A stretch of 64,000 bases of DNA from Patescibacteria group bacterium (GCA_017992195.1 JAGOPC010000002.1:1-64000); one strand, 5' to 3'. Counted from the stretch's first letter, positions 43,101 to 52,716 are shown. Notes: generated from the sequence alone by a model not told the origin. Made by a program: numbers and translations.

Positions 43101-43577
43101 ATGGCTCTCTACTTTATTCTCGTTTTTCTTCTCGGCGGTGGACTCGGATATCTGATCTTCTTTTTGAGATATGAACATAGAGGTCTGATAGACGATCTCA
43201 GAGACAACTTCAATGAGTGTAAAAGACAGCTTGAGAATGTGCAGCACGATGCTCAGGAGCATCTCCAGCAGAATGTGATCCTCAAGGAGAAGACTACGGA
43301 GCTTATGACAAAGAATGATGATCTTTCGAGAATCGTTTCTGAGCTCAGCAGGTACTACTATCATATCAAGATGGGTGCTGAAAAAGCTGCAGAACTCGAA
43401 AAGATATTGCACATTACTGACAAGGACATAGAAGAAAAGATGAAATATACACTTGGTGAGAAGATTCTCGAATCTCTCAACGACGGCAAGAAAGAGACCT
43501 CTAGTCCAGCTCCATCGTTGCCTCCACAAGGAGACAAGAACCGTGTGATGGTTGTAGGAGGAGGGAAGAAACGATAA
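43101..43577 (+). CDS. Membrane-anchored coiled-coil protein
   Basis: 158 residues. One N-terminal membrane helix with a glycine-rich face (FILVFLLGGGLGYLIFF), then about 85 residues of charged coiled coil (DLRDNFNECKRQLENVQH and onward) and a Pro/Ser linker to a basic tail ending VVGGGKKR. This resembles RmuC/YhcB-like or T4P accessory proteins only in layout. Unknown function. No TGA. Confidence 0.72.
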   Translation: MALYFILVFLLGGGLGYLIFFLRYEHRGLIDDLRDNFNECKRQLENVQHDAQEHLQQNVILKEKTTELMTKNDDLSRIVSELSRYYYHIKMGAEKAAELEKILHITDKDIEEKMKYTLGEKILESLNDGKKETSSPAPSLPPQGDKNRVMVVGGGKKR

Positions 43578-43630
43578 GGCTCCCTCATAACTCATTTATG
43601 ATTTGTGATTTATATTGATAAGAATCTGTG

Positions 43631-44242
43631 ATGAGCTATAGAAAGACGAAGATCGCAGTTGTGAGTAGTAAGGAAGGATATAATGACGCCGCGGCGCTCT
43701 ATAAGACGTTTCATCAGTGATTGACAACTTACGATAAGTGATTGTTTCAAAGATTTCTTCCCAGAGAGATCACAGGGAGTGTTGTTCTCGATATCGGTGC
43801 TGGCGATGCCAGAATGTATAAGTATTTTCAGGACAAGAAGGTTCGTTATGTTGCAATGGATGTTGCGGAAAAACTCCTCAAGCGCGGTCCGGCACGTATA
43901 GAGAAAGTTGTTGCCGATATAGAAGAAGTATGGCCGTTTGCCGATGGTGAGTTTGATATTGCACTTTGTTTTTTTGTGCTGCTGCACCTGAGTGACTTAG
44001 GACATTTCTTTGAGGAGGCCTATAGGGTCCTGAAGCCGGGGTGAAAGCTTGTCGTGCTGCAGAACTATCAAAGACGTAGTTATGAGTACAATATCCATGG
44101 AAATAATTACAGGATCAAAGACCGATCACATAGTCATAAAGATATTGTTGAGAGCGGTGAACATGCATTCTTTTCGGTCGAACAGATAGAGCTGATCGAA
44201 AAGGATACGCCTATCGGCATGCTCTACTGTTTCACGAAATAA
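43631..44242 (+). CDS. Class I SAM-dependent methyltransferase
   Basis: 203 residues. VVLDIGAGDARMYKYF is the SAM-binding motif I, then VAMDVAEKLL, FDIALCFFVLLHL and AYRVLKPGGKLVVLQ, the standard Methyltransf_11 order. Three TGAs, including the second Gly of KPGGK. The substrate is unknown. Confidence 0.85.
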
Positions 44243-44320
44243 TGTCACAGATAGTTGTAATGATCGTTATTATAACTATAGGTGAGAATAACTCTCTACT
44301 AGTATTTCCGCAGAGTAAAT

Positions 44321-44881
44321 ATGAAATCATACGATACCAGTTTTCTAAAGAGATTGCAGCAGCGCGAAGAAGCTGCCTTTACTATATTATACAACGATAC
44401 TGTTGATATATTTTTCCGTTATCTCAAGGTAACCTATTTTCTCGATAATGCAGAGATCGACGACATACTTTCTACTTACTATGTGAAGCTGCGGGAGAAT
44501 CTGAAGCGCCTTGATGTGAAGACGGGGCTGAGTTCGTGGATGCGAACCATCTTCAAAAATCTGGTGAAAGATAACTTCAAGGCGCACAGTTCGATTCACT
44601 TCAGTCAGATGCGTGCCTGACGCGATGATGATGCAGAAGGATATGAAGATACGCTTGGATGAAAAGATGATGTGGAGCAGACACTTTCAACCAATCGAGA
44701 GTATGACGCTATCATCGCTGCGATAGAAAAACTCGAATGAGACTATAAAGAAGTGATCTATATGAAATTTGTGGAGGAGTACTCATACGAAGAAATTGCA
44801 AAAATTTTGAAGAGTTCAGAACAGACGATCAGACAAAAAGTTTCGAGATGATTGAAAAAACTCAAGAGCCTGCTTCCGTAG
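44321..44881 (+). CDS. ECF-type RNA polymerase sigma factor, second copy
   Basis: 186 residues. Region 2 covers FTILYNDTVDIFFRYLKV and LSSWMRTIFKNLVKDNFK; region 4 is EVIYMKFVEEYSYEEIAKIL with SEQTIRQKVSRGLKKL as the recognition helix. A four-TGA stretch connects the regions, and TGA encodes the Gly in SRGLKKL. Standard annotation would stop after region 2. No anti-sigma gene is adjacent. Confidence 0.87.
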
Positions 44882-44954
44882 CGGCATCCGATGGCATGAG
44901 GATTCTTCGATTTGTCAACACCAACTTTATTTCTCTGGCCGTCCAAATTCGCCT

Positions 44955-44976
44955 AAATGGCTTAATATAGCCATTT
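44955..44976 (+). terminator. Hairpin after the sigma gene, possible terminator
   Basis: AAATGGCT (44955-44962) pairs with AGCCATTT (44969-44976) over a 6-base loop, followed by a short T/A tail. It lies 73 bases past the sigma stop and before the HU promoter. Confidence 0.5.
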
Positions 44977-45016
44977 TAGTCTCTGTGGCGCAAAGACGGG
45001 AAATAGTACGAATCCC

Positions 45017-45044
45017 TTGAAAAGCGCCTACTAACGTCTATATT
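45017..45044 (+). promoter_or_regulatory. Candidate promoter for the HU gene
   Basis: TTGAAA (45017-45022), 16-base spacer, TATATT (45039-45044), 36 bases before the ATG at 45080. Confidence 0.6.
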
Positions 45045-45079
45045 CCTAGGGTCTTTATTTCTTATTGTTATATAACATC

Positions 45080-45355
45080 ATGACTAAGACTCAACTGATC
45101 GCATTCCTCGCTTCTAAGCTTGGTATCTCTAAAAGACTCGCTAACGACACTCTTAACGTTCTTATCGAAGGAATCATCGCTTCTGTAAAGAAGGGTAATG
45201 AAGTAAGAATCCAGGGTTTCGGAACTTTCAAGTCTTCTAAGAGAGCTGCTAGAACTGGTGTTAATCCAAGAAATCCAAAGGAAAAGATCAAGATCCCTGC
45301 AATGAAAGTTGTTTCTTTCAAGGCTGGTGCAGACTTCAAAAAAGCTGTTAGATAA
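45080..45355 (+). CDS. HU/IHF family DNA-binding protein
   Basis: 91 residues, the normal HU size. MTKTQLIAFLASKLGISKR, then VRIQGFGTFKSSKRAARTGV and NPRNPKEKIKIPAMKVVSFK. The beta-arm RTGVNPRNP with its intercalating Pro is complete. No TGA is used although Gly is common, and codon choice looks uniform as expected for an abundant protein. ATG 45080 gives the family N-terminus; an upstream in-frame start at 45065 is unlikely. It has its own promoter and terminator. Confidence 0.97.
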   Translation: MTKTQLIAFLASKLGISKRLANDTLNVLIEGIIASVKKGNEVRIQGFGTFKSSKRAARTGVNPRNPKEKIKIPAMKVVSFKAGADFKKAVR

Positions 45356-45384
45356 TACTCACATAAATTTTTGTGTGTGCGCTT

Positions 45385-45420
45385 TCTCTCTCTCGTAGCA
45401 ATACGGGGGAGAGTTTTTTT
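45385..45420 (+). terminator. Terminator after the HU gene
   Basis: CTCTCTC with an inner CGTA pairs with TACG and GGGAGAG around GCAA, followed by seven Ts. It also sits between the convergent HU and TrmB-like genes. Confidence 0.85.
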
Positions 45421-45430
45421 ATGTGAAAAA

Positions 45431-46186
45431 TTATATTCTTTCCCATATCGTGTTAAATAAGAGTAGATTCGTTTCATAATATATCGTATTTTCTATCTCT
45501 ACTGCTGATATGATCTCTCAAAACGTTGTATGGTAGTAAAATCAATCCACGAGAGCTATATCTGAAGCATATTTCACCTGTTCTTTTACTGGTAAGAGCT
45601 TAACGATATGTCATTTCTTGCTCATTAACTGGGCATATTTTCTTCCTACAGGGGAGTCAAAAATGATTTCTTTTACGGTGTTTTTCTTTCATAAGAAGAA
45701 CTCATCTGCCAATTTTTGTAATGATCGATTGGTGTATTTTATTATTGCATCAATATTTGAGATAAAATATCCTGCTCCTGATCTTTTTATCTTTGAGTGA
45801 ATCACTCTAAAAACCTCTCCTCATTCATAAAACTTCACTTTTGGCAGAAGAGTGTGATAAGCTCCTATTTCTTCTCGAGCTACTTTGTTAGCTTCTATTT
45901 GTTTAATAAGCTCCGTATTTTGCTGGTTCGTTGCGAGAAGCTTGCTTATTAGGTCGTTAGGACTAGCTGCGCTAAACTTATGCCCTTTGCTTGCTTTTTG
46001 CTGTATGAGGATATTTTCATGTGCCAACTTCTCTACACGATCGTTTATCGATGTTCTCGGGAGGCGTAATAACCTTGCGATAGTCGTAATGCCTAAAAAC
46101 CCATGCTGTAGGCATAGTCGATAAATATCCTTTTCTATGTCATTTAATCCGATCTGAGATAGGATTCTGGAAATATCTTTATTCAT
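45431..46186 (-). CDS. TrmB-like transcriptional regulator
   Basis: 251 residues. The N-terminal winged helix is clear: LSQIGLNDIEKDIYRLCLQH, then TTIARLLRLPRTSINDRVEKL, followed by a coiled-coil segment (TNQQNTELIKQIEANK) and a PLD-like C-terminal domain (EIIFDSPVGRKYAQLMSKKG). This order matches TrmB/Sugar-type regulators. Five TGAs in the C-terminal half, where standard reading leaves only the DNA-binding half. It is divergent from the methyltransferase at 46351, which it may regulate; that is inference. Confidence 0.8.
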
Positions 46187-46292
46187 GAATATGTTATAAT
46201 AAGAGCTTAAATGCTTTAATCTAAGTATATATAAAATATGTCTTTTTGCTAGTAATCGACGAAAAAATCCGATTATATCTTTGTTCTCGCAA

Positions 46293-46320
46293 TTGACTTG
46301 TCTGAAATAGGAATTATGAT
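46293..46320 (+). promoter_or_regulatory. Candidate promoter for the methyltransferase gene
   Basis: TTGACT (46293-46298), 16-base spacer, TATGAT (46315-46320), 30 bases before the ATG at 46351. Confidence 0.6.
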
Positions 46321-46350
46321 CTAGATCATTTATTCCTAACTTTTCTCTTC

Positions 46351-47130
46351 ATGAAAAACTCGAAAGATGCTATAGAAGCCGGGTCTTTTGACACCCAATG
46401 ACACAAAGAAGATCTTATTAATAATACGCAAAGCTCTCTGTGACAGGCGATGTCGTATGCTGCTATAGCAGGTGATTATAGTAGCTTCTGGAAAAAATCT
46501 AATCAAACTCAACTGCTCGGTTATAATAAACTTACAGAGCTTCTAGGAGATTTACAAAATAAAAAGATACTGGATTATGGATGCGGTACTTGAGAATTCA
46601 CGAATATCCTTCATCAGAAATGAGCGAATATAATAGGCGTTGATCTCTCTGCGAATATGATCCAGGTCGCACAACAGAATGATTCTGGCTGAGATTACAG
46701 GGTAGTCGAGTCTGAAGCTGACCTAAAAGATATACAAGACGTTGATGCCGTTTTAATAAATTATGTGTTTTGCACCTTCGACACAAAAGAAAAGATACAG
46801 AAGACTCTTCATTCACTTTACAAACTAGTAAAGAGTTGATGAAAGATCTATATCCAAAATGGAAATCGGGAGGAGGCTAACTGATTGGATTTTATTTCCT
46901 TTTGATTAGAAAAAAAAGAGAATCTTCAGGAGGGAGACGAAATATATGCCATCCTTAAGTGAGTTGGCTGAATGAACGATCTTCGCGTAAAAGACTTCTT
47001 CTACTCTCAGAAAACATACATGGAGTTATTAATGCAAGCTGGTTTCATAGATATAAGGGCATATGAAATGCAGGAACTGCAGACTTCTCTTATTTCCCCT
47101 GTATATATTATTGAGGGCAGTAGACCATAA
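46351..47130 (+). CDS. Class I SAM-dependent methyltransferase
   Basis: 259 residues. SAM motif I is ILDYGCGTGEFTNIL, with the last Gly encoded by TGA; then GVDLSANMIQVAQQ, and AVLINYVFCTFD and KLVKSGGKIYIQN. The N-terminus (MSYAAIAGDYSSFWKKS) fits small-molecule methyltransferases such as UbiE-like or toxin/antibiotic types. The substrate is unknown. About ten TGAs. It has its own promoter and lies opposite a TrmB-like regulator. Confidence 0.87.
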
Positions 47131-47163
47131 CAAAAAAATCCCCGCATTTTTAGCTTATTCTTT

Positions 47164-48528
47164 CTATCTGTCAAATTTTCCTTCGTTTGATATTTTCTTT
47201 TGCCTAATCACATCGTCGCTATCTCCTAACTCGTACGGCACAATAGGCAACGTCGTATTTCCTTTCAACTTACACATCTCCAGATAATACTGATTCACTA
47301 ACTTCCTAAAGTGAGGATCGTCGTGAGTAATATTATTTGCCAACGCAGTGAAATCTAATGCCTGGAAGAGATGTGGGTGTTTTATGAGCAATGCGATCTT
47401 CTCCTGAAATTTTGCGTCGATCCGACCATCGTTTCCCGGGATAAAAGGCTTTGATATATGTGGACGAGGGACGGCTCAAAACTGATCTACCATGTTTTCG
47501 ACGAAGGTAAGATCTCTTTTCAGGGTCTCTTCATTATCAACTCCTACATGACCAAAGACCATGAGTAACTCCGGCGTGATTCAGTACTCTTTCCTAGAAA
47601 TTTCAATCGCATCGAGAATGTTCTTTTCGTTGTTTTGAGGTTTTTTGATACCTTTTCGGACCTCTTCTCCGATACCATCTACGCCATATCCGGCGTTATC
47701 AAAGCCTGCTTCTACGATCTTTCTGACGATATGCGGGTAGTGATTATGAATTTTTACGAAGAATGATGTGCCTGCGAGTCCACGCATTGTAAATGAAAAT
47801 CCAGGATGAGCGTCCTTTACGCTTTTTACTGTATCTGCAAAAACTCATAAGAGGGAAGGCGTTTGCCATACATCGAGATTTGATATGTACATAGAAATAT
47901 TGTGAATCCCCAGCTTTTCAAGCCTGGTAGCGATATATGAAAGATCGTCATGGATGATATTCATGTCTCTATATTTCTCAGGAGTTCCTTTGACTGCTGC
48001 ACAAAATGAGCACCCTTGGCTGCATCCCTGAGAGACAAAAAATGAGATTTCGCCACTGAAATACTTTTTGAACTCGTCATCTGAGAGCTTGTCGTACATC
48101 GGGATAAGAGAGGTCTGATGCTCACTCTTGAGGTGGTCAACTCCTACAAGCGTTTCCAATATTCCGGGCTTCATACCATTGAATACATTGTCTCCAAAGA
48201 GCGCGTGGAATTGCTGATCGCTTAATCATCTATTTGTTGTCATCGCCTGTCATCCTAGTACGACCTGTAACTCTTCTCCATGGTCTTCTCTGAGTTTTTT
48301 AATTCTCTCGATAACAACTGGAATATATGGAGCACCCAATAAATTCATTCATACAATAGTACTTTTTATCTCGGCTTGCTTAATATTCTCATCGTGCAGA
48401 GAAACATCCACGCCTGCATCCTGGAGTTTTGCTCCAACAGATCGTAGGGAAGTATTCGTGTAGACATGTCACTTTCACTGCTCAGGAGCATAGGAGTGTC
48501 TGGGCTGAATAAGGTCGATGGATTTCAT
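47164..48528 (-). CDS. Radical SAM protein with B12-binding-like N-terminus
   Basis: 454 residues. The 4Fe-4S motif is VSQGCSQGCSFCAAVKG (CxxxCxxC), about 155 residues in, followed by a TIM-barrel-like core (SMYISNLDVW and AGYGVDGIGEEVRKG). The first ~120 residues (IDLIQPRHSYAPEQG, GAKLQDAGVDVSLHDENI and VVLGGQAMT) resemble the Rossmann domain of B12-binding radical SAM enzymes, but the cobalamin DxHxxG motif is not seen. Substrate unknown. About eight TGAs. The convergent neighbour is the methyltransferase. Confidence 0.85.
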
Positions 48529-48625
48529 AGGAGAAATTGTAATCCCAGGGGTGTGTTTGTCAAGTAGAATCGAATAGTAGAAAGAGTTCTTCTGAATGTC
48601 TTGCAACACGTAAAAAAAATGATAC

Positions 48626-48655
48626 AACCAGATGTCTTTATTATCTGGTTTTTTG
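48626..48655 (+). terminator. Terminator-like hairpin touching the murE start
   Basis: AACCAGAT (48626-48633) pairs with ATCTGGTT (48643-48650) over a 9-base loop, with Ts to 48654. The murE ATG is at 48657. It could act as an attenuator or as a block on read-through, with murE transcribed from a start inside or after the hairpin. Confidence 0.55.
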
Positions 48656-48656
48656 G

Positions 48657-49964
48657 ATGAAAAATTTATTGAAAAAGGTGATACTTTACAATCTTTGGTT
48701 CCCGTATTTTTCGGAGACCTACGTCTATAGGATGATCAAGACCCTTGCTGCGAAGCGGGCAGTTTTGAAGTACGGCAATCCGGCACAGGGGATGTTTATC
48801 ATCGGTGTGACGGGGACAGACGGGAAGACGACGACGTGCAATCTGATCCATAAAGTAGTCAATGATAATCTCGGAAAGGCGCTGCTGATCTCGACAGCGA
48901 ATATTAAGATAGGCGATAGAGAGATGCCAAATCGTTATCATTTTACGTCGCTGGAGCCGGCACAGTTGCAGTCAATTTTGGCAACCGCAAAACATGAAGG
49001 ATGTACCTATGCGGTGCTGGAGGTTGCGTCGCACGGTATTGCGCAGAACAGATTTGCAGGCGTAGATTTCGATATGGCGATATTGACGAATATCACAAAT
49101 GAGCACCTCGATTATCACAAGACCTTTGAAGCGTATGCGAACACGAAAAAGAAATTTTTCCAGAGCGTATTGAAAAATAAGAAGCCAGTGAAATATGCGG
49201 TCTTTCCTAAGGACGACGAGAGTGGTCGCCAGTGGGAGGAGGAGATGAATTTTGATAAGTTTCTCAGTTATTCGATCGCTGCCTCTGCTGCACTCAAATG
49301 AGAAAATATTATTTTGAAGAGTGACAGTACGACATTTACTGTTTCATACCTTGGGTCGACCTATACGACGACGATGCCGTTACTCGGAAGATACAATGTC
49401 TACAATGCGCTTGCGGCCTTTGGTGCCGGTATCTTGCTGGGTATCGATGCAGAGAAGATCGCGAAGTCGATCGGTTCTGTCCAGGTGGTCAGCGGGCGTA
49501 TGCAGAAGATAGAGCATGGCGGAGTGAACTATTTTGTTGACTTTGCTCATACGCCAAACGCGTTGGATAGTGCGCTGACATTTGTGAAGGCGATCACATC
49601 AGGCAGGGTGATTCTCGTGTTTGGCACAACCGGTAAAAGAGATTTCTACAAGCGTCCACAGATGGGTCGTATCGCGCACGAGAAAGCTGATATCGTGATC
49701 GTGACTGATGATGACACCTATGATGAAGATCGCGTGAGCATCATCGCGCAGATTAAAACCGGCATCCCGAGAGAAGAGTGAGAGACGTTCTTCATCCTTC
49801 CGGAAAGAGAGTTTGCCATTCGCATGGCTGTCGATCTCGCTCAGCCTGGCGACAACGTTCTTATCGCAGGAAAGTGACACGAACTTATGCAATACACCAA
49901 ATACGGGAATAGAAAGCGGAATGACGCGCTGAAATTGAAAGAGATTTTGGCTAAAAAGTCATAA
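48657..49964 (+). CDS. murE: UDP-N-acetylmuramyl-tripeptide synthetase MurE
   Basis: 435 residues. Adds the third amino acid to the peptidoglycan stem peptide. ATP loop is GVTGTDGKTTTCN, then LEVASHGIAQNRF, TNITNEHLDYHKTF, FVDFAHTPNALDSAL, VFGTTGKRDFYKRPQMG and GHELMQYT near the end. The third residue (mDAP or Lys) cannot be told from what I see. The N-terminal UDP-binding domain is short, as in other CPR MurE proteins. Three TGAs, one in the GHE motif. Confidence 0.94.
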
Positions 49965-49972
49965 ATCTATAA

Positions 49973-50635
49973 ATGCAAAAATTTATAAATAAAAACGTGA
50001 TGCTCGACTATTTTCTCAAGCTAAAAAAAAAGATCGGCCATCGCGGAAGCGGTAATTTTTCGTCACTCATGCACGGCGCCGGTATCGACCTTGCCGAGAA
50101 CAGGCAGTACACGCCTGGTGATGAAAAGCGCAGCATCAACCGGAAGATGTCTGCTAAGTATGACAAACTTTTCGTGAACTTATTTCATGATGAAAAAGCA
50201 TTGGACATACACCTTTGCTGCGACATAAACTACAATCGGAAAGGAGATAATACTAAACTTTTTCTCCAATTTTTTGTGGAGCTCACGTCTTATTTCGGGT
50301 CGAGAAAAGCTCACATCACCGGGCGGATTAATGATGGTCAATCATTTCTGGGTCTTGAAAAACTTCCTTACCAGAAGTTTTTTTTGGATGCGTTTACCGA
50401 GAAGACTGGGTCGCTGTTTCCTCGTTACAAGTCGTCGCTGCATGAGCTGCTTGCGGAGCAGGCGAAGTTGCCAAAGAGGAGGCTTATTATTGTTGTCTCG
50501 GATTTTCTTGAGTACGGAGATGAGGAAAAACGTTTGATGAATGTGTTGAGAGAAAAGAATGAGGTGTTGCTATTTAGCATGCCCACAAATGCGAGGTTGA
50601 TGGAAGCTGAAATAATTTCTCTGGAGGTTATGTAA
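49973..50635 (+). CDS. DUF58 family protein
   Basis: 220 residues with no TGA. The DUF58 signature region GIDLAENRQYTPGDEKRSIN (family: xDFxxxRxYxPGDxxRxIdW) is followed by a vWA-like fold with LDIHLCCDINY and RLIIVVSDFLEYGDE. DUF58 proteins usually pair with MoxR and vWA proteins; a BatA-like protein is at 35770. The gene begins 8 bases after murE, so the two are co-transcribed, and ends at a strong terminator. Confidence 0.85.
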   Translation: MQKFINKNVMLDYFLKLKKKIGHRGSGNFSSLMHGAGIDLAENRQYTPGDEKRSINRKMSAKYDKLFVNLFHDEKALDIHLCCDINYNRKGDNTKLFLQFFVELTSYFGSRKAHITGRINDGQSFLGLEKLPYQKFFLDAFTEKTGSLFPRYKSSLHELLAEQAKLPKRRLIIVVSDFLEYGDEEKRLMNVLREKNEVLLFSMPTNARLMEAEIISLEVM

Positions 50636-50650
50636 GAAAAAACCTCTTTC

Positions 50651-50692
50651 AAAAAAGGTATTACTATTTCGCTATTGGTAATACCTTTTTTG
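50651..50692 (+). terminator. Strong terminator after murE-DUF58
   Basis: AAAAAAGGTATTAC pairs with GTAATACCTTTTTT over a 13-base loop, a perfect 14-bp stem with A/T tails on both sides, so it can work in both directions. Confidence 0.92.
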
Positions 50693-50809
50693 AGTGAACA
50701 CAAAATTGATACTCTGTCTCATCTTCTTCCATAATAAAAAAATCCGAACGTTTTGTCCGGATTTCTCTGTTATGATGGATATATAGCTAATATCAATTGA
50801 CATTAAACA

Positions 50810-50893
50810 TGCCTGGAGGGGGACTCGAACCCCCACTTCCTTGCAGAAACCAGATTTTGAGTCTAGCGTGTCTACCAGTTCCACCATCCAGGC
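50810..50893 (-). tRNA. tRNA-Leu (anticodon CAA)
   Basis: On the minus strand the acceptor GCCTGGA pairs with TCCAGGC, D stem is GTG/CAC, anticodon stem CTAGA/TCTGG holds loop CTCAAAA (anticodon CAA, reads UUG), a long variable arm marks it as class II, and T stem GGGGG/CCCCC holds TTCGAGT. Discriminator base is A. The 3' CCA is not encoded. A small frame overlapping it is an artefact. Confidence 0.96.
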
Positions 50894-51032
50894 GTGCTGA
50901 GGATAGTACATATTTTATTTGGTTTTTCAATGTGAGCTGGGGCCTGTCCGTTGGAGTGCCTGAGAAAGAGAGTACGGATTGACATCTCTATAAAGAGGAC
51001 TATAATGACGACTTAAACAAAACGTGAAACTC

Positions 51033-51413
51033 ATGCGAAATAAAAAATTATTGCCCGTTGTTTTTTCGTGGCTTGCTTCTGCCTTTTCTCTTATTTTAGC
51101 TATTTCAATAGGGATACAAAACCATAGTTGGTTCGTGTTCTATTGTGGATTAGCATTGGCCACATTTTTTGCAGAGACAGCTCTCTTTATAATGGGCGCA
51201 TCTCTCAGGAACTGCACCGCGACAACATCCTTTGGTTATTTTGTCGGGGTATCGTGTATATGCTTGGCTTGTGTTAGCTTCGCATTAGCGATAGCATTTA
51301 AGCTTCAATATGACTCATGGAGTTGGTTTTATAGCTTTTTTACCGGTAGTATCATCCTGGTCGTAACAGGCATTATCGCCTATCAAAGAAGTTCTGACCT
51401 TGTAGACTCCTAA
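51033..51413 (+). CDS. Small multi-pass membrane protein
   Basis: 126 residues from the ATG at 51033 (a GTG at 51024 is in frame). Four predicted membrane helices: VVFSWLASAFSLILAISIG, WFVFYCGLALATFFAET, FVGVSCICLACVSFALAIA and FTGSIILVVTGIIAY. Unknown family. No TGA. It ends shortly before a terminator. Confidence 0.65.
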   Translation: MRNKKLLPVVFSWLASAFSLILAISIGIQNHSWFVFYCGLALATFFAETALFIMGASLRNCTATTSFGYFVGVSCICLACVSFALAIAFKLQYDSWSWFYSFFTGSIILVVTGIIAYQRSSDLVDS

Positions 51414-51434
51414 AAGGCGCTCTGCAGAATATTG

Positions 51435-51469
51435 ATCCCCTGTTTACGGGGGATTTTTTGATTGAAGAA
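51435..51469 (+). terminator. Terminator after the small membrane protein
   Basis: ATCCCC (51435-51440) pairs with GGGGAT-type bases at 51457-51463 over a loop, followed by six Ts. Confidence 0.8.
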
Positions 51470-51605
51470 AACGTTAGATGGATAGTTTTGATTATCATAA
51501 GTTGATAACGGGGTTTTTGGGAAAAATGGATTGATTTTAGGGCGGTGATGGATATAGAGTTGGTATAGTCTGTAAGAATTTGCTTTATTACCTAACTATG
51601 GTAGG

Positions 51606-52019
51606 ATGACATTGGATCTGAATAGAGTAACGATTATCGGAAGATGTGCGAGTGATCTGGAGGTGAAGAAGATCGAAAGTACCGGTGCTTCTGTGGTGAA
51701 CTTCACTGTTGCAACCAACAGAAAGTACAAAAACAAAGACGGAAACCTTTTAGAGGAGGCTGAGTATCACAGATGTGTTGCGTACGGTAACAGTGCTGAT
51801 GTGCTTGGAAAGTATCTTGTGAAAGGAAAGAAGGTCTATGTTGAGGGAAGACTGAAGACAAGAAAGTGGCAAGACAGCAATGGAAATGACAGGTATTCGA
51901 CAGAGATTATTGTTGAGAACTTCATCTTCCTCGATGCGAGAGGTCCGCAGGGAGAAGAGCATGAACATGCTGCTCACGTCGATCATGATTCTCTCGGATC
52001 AGACGATCTGCCATTCTAA
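51606..52019 (+). CDS. ssb: Single-stranded DNA-binding protein
   Basis: 137 residues. OB-fold signature LNRVTIIGRCASDLEVK, VNFTVATNRKYKNKDG, EYHRCVAYGNSADVLGKYL, KVYVEGRLKTRKWQD, then an acidic linker and the conserved tip SDDLPF that binds partner proteins. No TGA is used. Start ATG 51606 is the family start. Confidence 0.97.
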   Translation: MTLDLNRVTIIGRCASDLEVKKIESTGASVVNFTVATNRKYKNKDGNLLEEAEYHRCVAYGNSADVLGKYLVKGKKVYVEGRLKTRKWQDSNGNDRYSTEIIVENFIFLDARGPQGEEHEHAAHVDHDSLGSDDLPF

Positions 52020-52077
52020 CCGCCCTCCGCTGAGTAGAATATTATAAGTTTTGTATTATTAAAATACGTATTATATT

Positions 52078-52716
52078 ATGTGAATTTTCGCTAACCGTAA
52101 AGAGTCCATCGTGGGACAGCCAAGATGATGGAAAAAATTTATGTTGGATTTTTTCGATGTAATAGCATTTGTTATCTTTGTAACAGGTGTGATTGCGGTT
52201 ATCAGAATATATGTCTTCCAGCCATTCGCAGTCGTGGGAAGTAGTATGGTGCCGACATTTCATGAAGATGATTTTGTGATCGTTGATAAGATAAGCCAGG
52301 TGAAGAGAGGCGATGTGGTGGTGTTTGTGCCGCATGGTCAGAAGCTACCGTACATCAAGCGTGTGGTTGGTTTGCCTGGTGATACGGTGAAACTGGAGAA
52401 CGGAGGTGTTGCTATCTGTAAGACAGGTGAGGCTAATTCGTGCCAGAAATATGCAGAGCCGTACCTGCCAGAAGGCGCGTTGACAGAAGCAAGATGCGGT
52501 ATTACGTCGTTTGATGTAACGACGGGAGGAGTTTTTGTACTGGGAGATAACAGAGGATTTAGTACAGACAGCCGCTGCTGCTTTGGGCTTTGATGTTACT
52601 CTGGAAGTAACTATCTGGTGACTCCGCAGGACATGATCGGTAAGGTCTTCATGAGAATATTTCCGAATTCGCAACTTTTCAATAAGGAGCAATCAAAACG
52701 AAAGATAGCGCAGTAG
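52078..52716 (+). CDS. lepB: Signal peptidase I
   Basis: 212 residues. Membrane protease that removes signal peptides. One N-terminal membrane helix (VIAFVIFVTGVIAVI), catalytic Ser in VVGSSMVPTF, catalytic Lys in YIKRVVGLPGD, then LGDNRGFSTDSR. The second codon is TGA: the start is ATG-TGA at 52078, which adds a 20-residue cytoplasmic stretch (IFANRKESIVGQPRG) that standard callers drop. The last part (DSRCCFGLGCYSGSN) also crosses a TGA. Confidence 0.93.

Noticed and set aside
50672-50911. Small minus-strand ORF of 79 codons
   Set aside because: It overlaps the tRNA-Leu gene and its sequence is a translation of the tRNA.
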